From Chromera velia (Eukaryota; Sar; Chromeraceae): a stretch of DNA of 30,225 nucleotides. The notes beneath the pieces were generated by a model that ran no database searches, was not told where the DNA came from, and saw only the letters and a list, made by a program, of their open reading frames with translations. Numbering within the stretch: position 1 is the first letter of the stretch; every line of letters starts with the position of its first letter. Positions 1 to 8,902 of the stretch are shown here, piece by piece. Location of the stretch: contig JAHBMJ010001488.1 of NCBI GenBank assembly GCA_018398765.1, positions 1 through 30,225 on the forward strand. The letters are read 5' to 3'. Position numbers and translations under genes: made by a program.

Positions 1-227
1 GTCCTCGGCAAGGCACAAAACTGCCGTCTCCCTTTGCGTGTGTTGTTCACCCCTGCCCCCCTCCTCTGCTCTTTACAGGTCGTGGGTCTCCTCTAGAAGA
101 TGCTTGTTTTGTGTTCCACTCCTTCCTCAACTCCTTCAGAGGTAGGTCTTTGCATTTTCGTTAAGGCTGCAGTCTTCAGACTGCAAAAGGGAGTAGCGCC
201 CCTACGTGCTGAGCCTATGTTTTTTTC

Positions 228-966
228 TACCTGCCTGACTGCCTCCGAAATTTCGCCCTTCTTGCTTACTTGACTGCCCTCTAGCTTTTGGCCTTTCTAT
301 CTGGCTAAATGTCTTCCCAATTTTGGCCTTTCCGCCCGTTCTATTGCCTTTTTAATTTCGGCCTTCGCCGCGCTCCCAATTTTGGTTTTCCTGCCTGCCC
401 GATTGCCTTCCCAATTTCGGCCTTCTTGCCTGCCTGACTGCCTTTCAGAGTTTTGCATTCCTGCCATGCTGACTGCTTTCCCATTTCAGCCTTCTTGCCT
501 ACCTGACTGCCCTCCAAATTTCAGTCTTTCTGTCTACCTCAATGCTTTCTAAATTTTAGCCTTTCCGTCTGCCTGACTGACTTCACAATTTCGGCCTTCT
601 TGCCTGTCCGGTTGCCTTCCCAATTTCGGCTTTCCTGCCTGCTTGATTGCCTTCCCTATTTTGGCCTTCCTTCCTGCCCAAGTTTTCTCCTAACACTTCC
701 TAATTTCGGTTATCCTGCTTGCCCGATGGCCTTCCCAATTTTGTTCTTCCTGCTGGCCCGACTGTCTTCCCAAGTTCGGCCTTTTTGTGTGTCTGACTGC
801 CTCCCAGAGTTCGTTCTTTCTGCCTATATGCCTGCCTTCCAATTTCGGTCTTCTTGACGGTCTGACTGCCTTCCAATTTCGGCCTTCCTGGCCGCCTGAT
901 TGCCTTCCCGATTTCAGCCTTCCTGCCCGTCCGATTGCTTTTCCAATTTTCCGTCTTCCTGCTTTT
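228..966. repeat. Degenerate 35-bp minisatellite
   Basis: About 21 imperfect copies of a pyrimidine-rich unit follow one another. The anchor CCAATTTCGG followed by CCTTCTTGCC recurs every 35 bp, for example at 376, 411, 446 and 481. Copies differ by scattered substitutions and small indels. Because 35 is not a multiple of 3, each reading frame cycles through the unit, which creates short open frames on both strands. I do not regard these as genes. The C-rich strand is plus throughout. Confidence 0.9.
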
Positions 967-1487
967 ATGTATCAATCTGATGTAAATTAAAGATACAGGT
1001 TGTGTTTGCATGCATGTTTTTATGTATATTCTGGCGATTTGACTGACTTTCTGTTTGTGTGCACATATTTCTGCAGGTGGCGTTCACGGGTGTGCATGTT
1101 TAATATATATACTGAGATGCTCCCCTACCCCCCCCCTACCCCTGACACGCCCACCGTTGAGCAGTGCCTCGTATGAATTGAAAACAAAACAGTTATGATC
1201 ATGAGAAGAAATGTTTCAATCAAATCGATTCAGAGCCATTCAGATGCATTTTTTAGCGTTAATTTACGATGATAGGTACCAGATAATTTATGGTTTTGAA
1301 AAAATATATACTCTATGTATACATTTTTTTATTTCATTTTTTAAACATCTTACTAAGCTTAAATAGTCTTAAATAAATTATGAAAATCAATTAGTTTAAA
1401 GGTTAAACTATCTATTTTAATGTTTTAAAAACTAAATTTTTCAAAGTCACTTTCCAGTACAAAGGTTTCAATTGTCAGTACAGTCAG
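967..1487. other. AT-rich spacer, no gene seen
   Basis: Between the minisatellite and element C there is AT-rich sequence with a C-rich patch near 1120-1143. No convincing reading frame, RNA gene or repeat was recognised. Confidence 0.5.
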
Positions 1488-1905
1488 TTATTTCAGTACC
1501 CCGCCTGCGCGCATGGGATTTTCACTTTATGAAGCATGCAATGAGTCATTTTCCGGGGCCATCAGTCTGCCCGTTGATTGATCACCGCGGTCCATTCAAT
1601 ATGATGTCTTCTCTGTCCAAGCAACTGAAGCATGGTTTGCTTTGGACACTATCGATTCTAAGAATTCGAGTGGATCTGATTGCGTGGTTTAAAGTAGATA
1701 CAAAGTCTGCTCTTTATCTTCGCGTCTAGTCATCTTAATTGATCGATCGATTTCTCGGATGCTTCGAAGATCTTCGTGTTCTTATGGGCATCTCCCGGAT
1801 TGATATTCTTCATTTCTGTTCGTAAGTCCAACTATGTTGAGTTGACTTCTCTCTTTCTTCTTCGAATAAGTTTAGGTGCTTCATCTAGATCATCCTAAAC
1901 TTATC
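1488..1905 (+). repeat. 5' LTR of element C
   Basis: This copy matches 4687-5110 with about 44 differences by eye, nearly all transitions, plus a 3-bp indel. It starts at TTATTTCAGTA and ends at CTTATCG after a conserved hairpin. No clear TG...CA termini are seen. The following bases, TGGTGCTGGC from 1906, are a possible tRNA primer-binding site because they begin with TGG, but I cannot match them to a tRNA. Confidence 0.85.
1866..1904. other. Conserved hairpin near LTR-C end (copy 1)
   Basis: ATAAGTTTAGG (1866-1876) pairs perfectly with CCTAAACTTAT (1894-1904) across a 17-nt loop. Flanking CG bases extend the stem past a one-base bulge. The same arms occur unchanged in the 3' LTR at 5068-5078 and 5096-5106. 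The position at the LTR edge suggests a role in RNA 3' end formation or integrase recognition, but that is inference. Confidence 0.7.
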
Positions 1906-1987
1906 GTGGTGCTGGCTTTTTCTGGGAACGAACGAAGTACCCTTCTTTATCCTTCTTTCAAGCTCTGCTCGTTCGGTTGCATATCCG

Positions 1988-2812
1988 TTGCTTTCTTCTT
2001 TTCTCGAAATGCAGCGATCCAACTTTCTGCTTCAAGAGGCTTCTGCTCCAAGTAGTAACAATCCTTTTGTCACTCCTGTCCCTGTGCGTACCTTTGTTAC
2101 AGACTCGTCAGGTGACCTTCGTCCGGCTGATGGACCTCCTCCCTATGGAGTCCTCTTGACCCCTCCTCCAGGCATCGTGCAACCACACCCCTCTCCCACA
2201 TTTAGACCAGCTGTAGGAGGTCAACCTCAAGGCTCTCATTTTTTTTGCCCCCTCACTGCTCCCCCTGTTGCTTCTTCCGAAGATGCTGAGGCCTTCCGCG
2301 CCCCTCCTCCACAGGCTGCATCTTTTCAGGGGCCTGCCTACTTGGAGATCTCCACTCCCCCCCTGGTTCCTCAAACTGCCGTCCCAGAGTCTGTTCACAA
2401 CTTCGGTCCTGGTAGACCTGGCTGCGCTGCCTTCCAGCAAGCGCACCCACCTCCTCTCCAGCAGTTCTCAACTCGTCGCTCCGACTTGGCCAAGAAAGCC
2501 CTCAACTCCGTCAAGTCTTTCTCTGCCGAGAAGGATAATAGAGTCTACGAAGTTCATGCGTGGAGAACTCATCAGAAGTGCACTCTCAAGAAGCATGCTT
2601 GGTATCCTAGTCACTATGTAGCTGGCGGCTCTTACGTCACCTATGACTCGAGAGGACATCGCACGGACCCTGAGATTGTCGAGCTTCGCCACAGCAATGT
2701 GGTTGCTTCTAGATTCGAGATGGTCAAGAACCGTGGAGCTCGTAGCTCCTGTCTTCCCTCTGATTTGTGTGCTCAGCTGTCTGATAGTTCGCATGGCTGT
2801 TTCTTCTCTTAA
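1988..2812 (+). pseudogene. Proline-rich gag/pol fragment of element C
   Basis: An open frame of 274 codons opens just after the 5' LTR. Roughly its first 150 residues are rich in Pro, Ser and Ala. The C-terminal 110 residues are basic and more ordered. I do not recognise a domain: there is no CCHC knuckle, no aspartic protease motif and no integrase motif. The stop TAA at 2810 is followed in the same frame by sequence that leads into the RT region, so this is probably the upstream part of a single gag-pol frame rather than a separate protein. It may be gag, or the low-complexity linker that precedes RT in copia elements. Confidence 0.55.
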
Positions 2813-3645
2813 TATCCTATGTCTGAGCCTCCCGATCCTGCTGTGCATGCTGCTGTCAACTTTTTGACTTTTTCTGACTGTTCAACTTCAGTTTTCGCTG
2901 CGACTACACACAAGCCTGTCCGTCTTTCTTCTCTGAATTCTAGTAAGTGTGAAGGTGTTCGTGAAGCAGACGCAAAGGAAGACAAGGGTTGGTAAGATAG
3001 ACAGGTGTATGAGCGTGTCTCTCTCACTGCTGTACCTCTCGATGTTCAGCGTGTTCCCCTGCAGCGAGTCCGTACAGAGAAGCTGCGAGATGATGGTACT
3101 CATATCTTCAAGACTTGCACAGTTATTCAAGGAGACCTTGTCAACCGCATCGGCTTGGACGTCACCACTCACCTCTGTCCTCCCAATGCCGTGCGCCTTG
3201 TTCTCCACCTTGCTCTCGAGCAACACGGCGTCAGCCTCTCTCTCAAGAAGGCGGATGTCGTCCAGGCGTACCTCCAGCCTGAGGCTCCACTTCCGAGCTC
3301 TCGTGCTCCTGTATATGTGCTGCCTCCTCCAGATCACCCAGATCGTGGCCATCACCTTTGGAAGCTCTTGAAGGCTGTGTACGGTCTCCCCGATGCCGGC
3401 AAGGTTTTTGAGGACTTTCTTAGCTCCAAGCTTTGCGAGCTTGGATGGTCTACTACACTCTTTTCTGGTGTCTGGTTTCTTTGAGGTGCTGATAGAGAGA
3501 TTCACAGGATCCTCTGCACGTACGTTGATGACCTGCTTTTGATTGGCATCGGTGAAAATGCTGCTGATCTCTCAGGTCCCCTCTGAGATCATGTTGTGTG
3601 TGGTGACGACACTAACGCCACTTCTGGCCGCTTTGTCGGAGTCAT
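2813..3645 (+). pseudogene. Copia-type reverse transcriptase of element C (broken)
   Basis: The frame that carries the upstream ORF continues with copia RT motifs. KKADVVQAYLQ (near 3245-3280) contains the first catalytic Asp. LWKLLKAVYGLPDAGKVF (3357-3410) is the conserved YGL block. TYVDDLLLIG (3520-3550) is the YVDD catalytic box. The enzyme would copy element RNA into cDNA in virus-like particles. Stops at 2993 (TAA), 3482 (TGA) and 3584 (TGA) interrupt it, and the frame then shifts before the distal RT part. The TGA codons could be decayed CGA arginine codons. The catalytic aspartates that I can see are retained. Confidence 0.85.
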
Positions 3646-4583
3646 TCGGAGTCCAGTTCGATGTGACTGCTGACGGCATCCTGATCTACCAGCATGACTA
3701 CATCTGATCCCTTTCCCTGCCTCCGGAATTTTCCTCCACCGAGTCCCGTCCTGCCGACAAGCCTTTGCCTATTGGCATGACTCATGAAGAGGACATTTTC
3801 CCACCTCTCGATACAGCTGGTGTGAGAGTCTATCAAGAACTTCTGGACCAGGTAGGATCTGTCGCCTACTGCACCTGCCCTGATGTCTCATTGGCTCATA
3901 GCTATCTCTCTCGCTTCATGGCTGCCCCAACGGAGAGAGCTTTCCGTCTTCTCCTTCAGACGATCATCCGGTACTTTCGATCGACTCCCTCTTTGGGCAT
4001 CCCCATCCGTCCCTCTCTCAACCCTGACGAGCTCGTTGCGGTTGTCCACGCAGATGCCTCGTTTGGTACCTCTGACTCTCCCTACCCTCAGACTGGCTGG
4101 TTGCTCTTTCTCCAAGGGTCTCCCCTTCTCTACAAGAGTCGCCGACAGTCTCGTGTGGCGAGATCTACAACCCGTGCAGAAGTTCTTGCTCTTGAAGATG
4201 CTGTCGATGCCCCTCTTCATTTCGCGGCTTGTCTGATTCCCTTCTACAAGTCCATGAAAATTGGCATTGGTTGCAACGCCGCAAACGTTCTGCACCTTCT
4301 CCAGTCTGGTGGTGCCTCCTCTGCTGAGAGAGCGCTCCTCCCTCTGGTTCGTCGTCTGGGAGACCGCGCCTGCATAGTTCCCCTCTTGGCGGTGATTGAC
4401 CTCACCAAACAGCACAAAGTAGGTGTCTTCAAGATCCCTACAGACGTGAATGTCTCCGACATCCTGACCAAAGCCCGTGACATTGGATTGCTTTCTTGGC
4501 TCCTCTCTTTGTCCGCGGATGCTCCTGAGCTCTTTGGATTGGCTGAATGTTCTCGTCTGCCCCCTCTTTCTCTCACTCTTTAA
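3646..4583 (+). pseudogene. Distal RT and RNase H of element C (broken)
   Basis: After a frame change the copia sequence resumes with a conserved QHDYI block, which is cut by TGA at 3705. An open stretch then runs to the stop at 4581-4583. RNase H landmarks are HADASFG (first Asp), SRRQSRVARSTTRAEVLAL (Glu), and NVSDILTKA, the copia C-terminal signature. At the third catalytic position, where elements A and B have MTDS, this copy has GCNA. That is an Asp-to-Asn change explained by one G-to-A transition, so RNase H is probably dead. No ATG is needed because this is the tail of a polyprotein. The 3' LTR begins about 100 bp downstream. Confidence 0.85.
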
Positions 4584-4686
4584 TTTTTCTTTGCCTGCGC
4601 GCTACTACTGTAAAGAAAAGAACCCCCGTAAAGCTTCAGAGCGCTTCAGAGGTAAAGCATGCAGCGTGAAAGAACTGCGTGCATCA

Positions 4687-5110
4687 TTATTTCAGTATCC
4701 CGCCTGTGCGTGCAGGATTTTCGCTTTATGAGGCATGCAATAAGTCATTTTCCGGGGCCATCAGTCTGCCCGTCAATTGATCACCGTAGTTCATTCGATA
4801 TGATCTCTTCTCTGTCCAAGCAACTGAAGCGTAGTTTGCTTTGGACACTATTGATTCTAAGAATTTGAGTGGATCCGATTGCACGGTTTGAAGTAGATAC
4901 AAAGTCTGCTCTTTGTCTTTGTATCTAAAATTCATCTTGATTGATCAATCGATTTCTCGGATGCTTCGAAGATCTTTGTGATCTTGTGAGCATCTCCCAG
5001 ATTGACATTCTTCATTTCTGTTCGTGAGTCCAACTATGTTCAGTTGGCTTCTCTCTTTCTTTTTCGAATAAGTTTAGGTGCTTCATTCAGATCATCCTAA
5101 ACTTATCGGC
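4687..5110 (+). repeat. 3' LTR of element C
   Basis: Direct copy of 1488-1905. The stretch from TTATTTCAGTA through CTTATCG aligns with no large gap. The terminal hairpin arms (5068-5078 with 5096-5106) are identical to those in the 5' copy although the rest of the LTR has diverged. Confidence 0.85.
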
Positions 5111-7173
5111 GTTCGTTTTTTCACTTTCTTGCTTACTTTAACAGTCAGTTATGGATTAATAATTCTAGTCACCGAATCTAGCGCCCACTTTTCGGCTCAA
5201 TCCTTGAGTGACATGATTTTGTGATTCATAAACTTGAACAGGCACTTGTAGAACAGGCATTTAAGCTAGGGGTAATTTATTTTTTCAAAAAAAATGATCA
5301 TTTTTATTTTTTTTTTTTTCATGTAAGAAATTAATACAGGCAGCAAGTGCGTGTATTAGGGGCACGCGAGGCCACTCAGGTGAAGGGGGCGAGATAGGGG
5401 GATTCAGCAGTGCACTCATCCTTATGAACGACTGAACAATACAAAACTAAGCGATCAACTAGAACTTACATAGTGGTATTAGCCGTAACTAATATAACTT
5501 TGTTACATATACATGGCCCGAAGGGCCATATTACGTTTTATGTGGTGCGTAATATAAGTTAAAATATAAATGTTACGGTTAAAGGCGTAATTTATGCAAA
5601 GTTATCCTTAGGTATAGGTAGGAAAGCATCTGAACAACAAGCGTTAACTACAAACTTGTACCAAGTGATTGTAAACTAAATTAAATTCATAACTAATTTA
5701 GAAACACGGATTTAATGCAGCAATCATTATTTATATGATATTTAAGTTTAATAAAGCCTAATCAATCGTTCTTATTATAGCAATTGAGCGCTGATTTGAT
5801 TCATTCGAAGCTTAAACATTTGCTGAAGTTGTGTTACAGTAGTAGCAATGATAGCGGGCGTTTTCCAGTTTTTTTTGTCGGTACGTCTGATTCAGTAGAT
5901 CTCCAGACTGACGTATAGTGGTCTCAATCTATCTTTCCCCTTCCCCTATTTTGAAGTCCCCCACCCTTGGCTAGGAGGATAGATTGGCCTGTTTAATAAA
6001 TTTGGGATGCCATTGGATTTGCTGCATGTTGGCCAAGAGTTCGGCCACTTCATTGTATAAGTGAACTTATAAGTGAACTTATGCTTGTGGTTGTTGCACG
6101 CCAATGTGTGCGTGGCGCGGGTAAAGCTGATAGCAGTACGTACATTTTTGTGTTAATTCAATCTCTGTAGCTGCAACTACCTAATCTACTCCAGCCTCTT
6201 AACTCTCCATGACTTCATCTTCTTCCTCTTCATCCCCCCCTTTTCCCTCCACGCAGGGGAGACTATGGGCCTTAAAATCTTGAAGTTACGTTTTTAACAT
6301 AAGATATAGACCCATTTCAAGAAAACGCGAAGTTACGATTTTTTTGTAACTAATCTTACCTAACTATGCAAATCGTTCCTCCATTCCTACATTACAGCTA
6401 ACACCACTATGTACTAGAACTTAGTGTGTTATAATATAGCTAAAGAGGGTTGTAATAGTGCGTAGATGGATCATGGATCGAAGATTAAGAGTGAGGTAAA
6501 CGTGCTAGGAACGGATGTCAAATGCGGTTTCCCCCAATTAATATGGGATTCCCCATTGTTTTTGCATCTCCACCACGGTTGTGAAAAAAAAATTTAAAAA
6601 ACTTGGTCTGGAGAGCCGTGAGCGTTTTTATTTGTTTAAAAAATTTGAAAATTACCCTAGCTAGAAGTTAGGCGTATTACGGTAAAAAAAAAGTAAACCA
6701 GAATTGGCTTTGATTTTTAGTTTAATTTTTTTTTTACAATACCTAACTAGCAGTTGTGCAACCCCAAAACAAGAGTTCTGCAACACTAGCTGCAACACTT
6801 AAACAACAGTTCTTTGTGACCTAACATCCTAACCAACATCATTGGTAAAAAAAAATTAAATTAAGCGATACACTGGCAGAATCTTAGGCAGAATTAGCTT
6901 TAATGTTTTGTTGCAATGATGGGCCGTAGGATGGGCCTAGCCTAGAAGGCGCGCACTTTGATATGGTAGTAAGTCTGGGATGAATCTGGGCTAGAATCTG
7001 GGCTTTTGAAGCTAGTTTTGAAGCCGCCTTCATCTTCCATTGAATCCATTCCAGTCGATCAACATTAAATTATGATTTTGTCTAGGATGTTGTCCTGTTA
7101 AACTTTTATCCCACTCTATGTACACCCTGCTCTGCCTGTGCTTTCTCCGACAGTGACTTTCCATTAAGGGCTC
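5111..7173. other. AT-rich gene-free stretch
   Basis: About 2 kb of AT-rich DNA with many short A and T runs. I found no open frame with protein sense on either strand. Minor structures are a small palindrome ATGGCCC-GAA-GGGCCAT near 5513-5530 and a 12-bp tandem duplication AAGTGAACTTAT near 6058-6081. These look incidental. Degraded transposon sequence is possible, but I recognise none. Confidence 0.5.
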
Positions 7174-7833
7174 ATGCAGTTTTCAGTGGAGACGGATTCG
7201 GATACGCCCACCTTCGCCCTCTTGCAGTCTTCCCGGCCCTCCATACTCTCTGCTTCTTTCTTGAATCCACGTATCAGAGGAGAACCGGTCCCAACACGAG
7301 AGATCGAACATCATTTCCTCCGTCCATGCAGATCTCTGTGCACCTCCACTGGTATGCAGTCATTCGGTTATGTCGACTTCATGGTCGCCCGATCGATTTG
7401 CCTTCTTCTCTCCTCCCTTGCATCCCTTTCCTCCTGCCACTTATTCCCCCGTCTCTCATTCACTGAATCACCGTAGTCGGGTAGAGAAAGAAAGAAAGAA
7501 AAAAACGGACGATTTTCGGAGTTTTTGTTTTTTAGCCGACGCCTAGGAATCACCCTTGAAAACTCATTGACTGACTGAACTCAGCATTGTGTGATGAATC
7601 TCCCAGACTCGCGATGAAATCGAAAATGGGAAGCGTACCGCTTTTCAAGACAGGAAATGCAAAAAAGAGTAAGAAGAAAAAAGCAGGGAAAAACAACAAC
7701 TGCAGAAAACACATTCTTTTGCTGCTCAGTGCTCACATTGGCCAAGTCTTTCTGCTTCATAATTTTGATGGATTCCCCTCCTTGTTCTCTCGAAGTGAGC
7801 AAAGACACTGTTCCCTCCTCATCAGATTCATAC
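7174..7833. other. Transition region, possible 3' end of BTB locus
   Basis: No gene can be defined. On the minus strand about 7680-7833 keeps an open frame with mixed composition (a GESIKIMKQKDLANVSTEQQ-like stretch). This could be a terminal exon of the BTB locus, but no acceptor with matching phase was found. The plus strand has an ATG-started frame of 100 codons at 7174-7476 without recognisable features. Confidence 0.3.
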
Positions 7834-8514
7834 CTCAAAATGATCGCATGACCCGGAACAGGCAAGCATCTCAGATGTGCTCTGGGCAAGAAACCAAGAC
7901 AGAGAATAAGAAGAGGGGCGAAAACACATCAAAATACAGAACAAGGAGAGGGATAGGAAGAGGAAGAGAAAGAGAAAGAAAGAAGGATGCAAACCTGTGA
8001 GTCGACCGAGCAACCAAAAACTCCGTCGGTTCGGTTGCCTGTATTCACTTTTCCAGGGACATGCAGGTCCGCCCTCTTCTGGTTGACTCAGTGCGTACGG
8101 CTAATCAAATTGCAAAACAACTTCTCACCCAATCCATCAGGTAATTCAAACCCCCACATCCCCAAAAAATTCTTGATACAGCCACCCCGCACCTGGCCAT
8201 TCCGAACCCATCGATCGATCTCGAACAGAGTTCCTCCCGAATTCATCTCTGTAGCATCACATTCAAATCCCCATCCACGTGATCCTACCCACGAGATCAA
8301 AGCTGACTCATCGAAGGGCTTGGATAATCGCCTCCATTGTGTCCTTCTCTAGTCGACTGAAATCGGGCTGTCCACGAACTTTCAGGATGTTTCTAGCGGC
8401 CCAACTGATGCAGTGTTTCCGCAAGTCGGCCATTCCCCGCCGCTCTGCTTCCCTGTCGGTCTCGAGAAGGAGAGTGAACCAGTTCTTGATTGCAGCCTCT
8501 TGAGTCGCACAATC
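7834..8514 (-). pseudogene. Probable 3' exons of BTB gene with BACK-like segment and a frame break
   Basis: An exon begins at 8514 after TCTGCAG and is phase-compatible with the upstream BTB exon at 8903. It encodes a helical stretch (NWFTLLLETDREAERRG, then LRKHCISWAARNILKV, then FSRLEKDTMEAIIQ) that fits the BACK helical repeat that follows BTB domains. The frame stops at 8308, yet the next frame directly continues with DESALISWVGSRGWGFECDA. That matches where BACK domains end in a conserved Glu/Trp-containing helix. It then reaches a donor CAG|GTGCGG at 8193. Two further small exons, 7995-8078 (28 codons) and 7834-7881 (16 codons), have AG/GT borders and phase 0 on both sides. So the gene either carries a one-base frame error near 8310-8320 or is a decaying paralogue. 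The 3' terminus is unresolved. Confidence 0.45.
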
Positions 8515-8902
8515 CTGCAGACAGAATACATTCACATGTCTCTCCGTCACTCAGACAGTCGTTTCGTCGCTCGCTCGCTCACCCACACGCCTAGTGTGTG
8601 ACACACCGACACATTGTCTCTCCATTTGCGTGCATGCATGCGTGGCTCTGCTTGTGTACCACTGTGCATGCAGTTGCGCGCGTTCCAGTCCATCCGTGTG
8701 TGTATGTGTGTTGTGTGGATCAAATGAATGGAGCTTCAATGCATGTTTTCAACCTGCACTTTTCGTGTCAATTCGTCTCAAACTACATTCCCTCCCAAAC
8801 AACAGCGTGCCAAATTCCAGCACAGTGCTTGCAGCCAGACCACTTTGGCAACCTGATTGGTGCCCTCACAGATCTCTAGTCTCTTCACCTTTCCTTCCGC
8901 AC

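Larger units (their letters stand above)
1488..5110 (+). mobile_element. Copia-type LTR retrotransposon remnant (element C)
   Basis: Two direct repeats of about 420 bp (1488-1905 and 4687-5110) flank a region with copia-style reverse transcriptase and RNase H. Gag and pol fragments run in the order expected for the plus strand. The interior is only about 2.8 kb. No protease DTG/DSG motif, GAG-pre-integrase zinc motif or DDE integrase is visible, so it is internally deleted or non-autonomous. In-frame stops lie at 2810, 2993, 3482, 3584 and 3705, and there is a frame change between about 3590 and 3645. The element is therefore inactive. The LTRs differ by roughly 10 percent by eye. A 12-bp direct repeat ACAGTCAGTTAT occurs at 1480-1491 and at 5141-5152, but the second copy lies about 30 bp beyond the recognisable LTR end, so the exact termini remain open. 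Confidence 0.85.

Noticed and set aside
600..1011. Overlapping open frames in the minisatellite
   Set aside because: They follow the 35-bp repeat on both strands and show no codon or domain signal.
1472..1729. Open frame inside the LTR of element C, with a relative at 4659-4868
   Set aside because: The similarity exists because both are LTR copies. The frame is not preserved between them.
3482..3707. Repeated TGA stops in element C considered as reassigned Trp codons
   Set aside because: The positions fit Arg better than Trp, host genes here end normally with TGA, TAG and TAA-type stops, and the same element also carries TAA stops. Decay explains them more simply.
5513..5530. Short palindrome ATGGCCC-GAA-GGGCCAT considered as an RNA or terminator element
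   Set aside because: Only a 7-bp stem with no supporting context in a eukaryotic AT-rich region.
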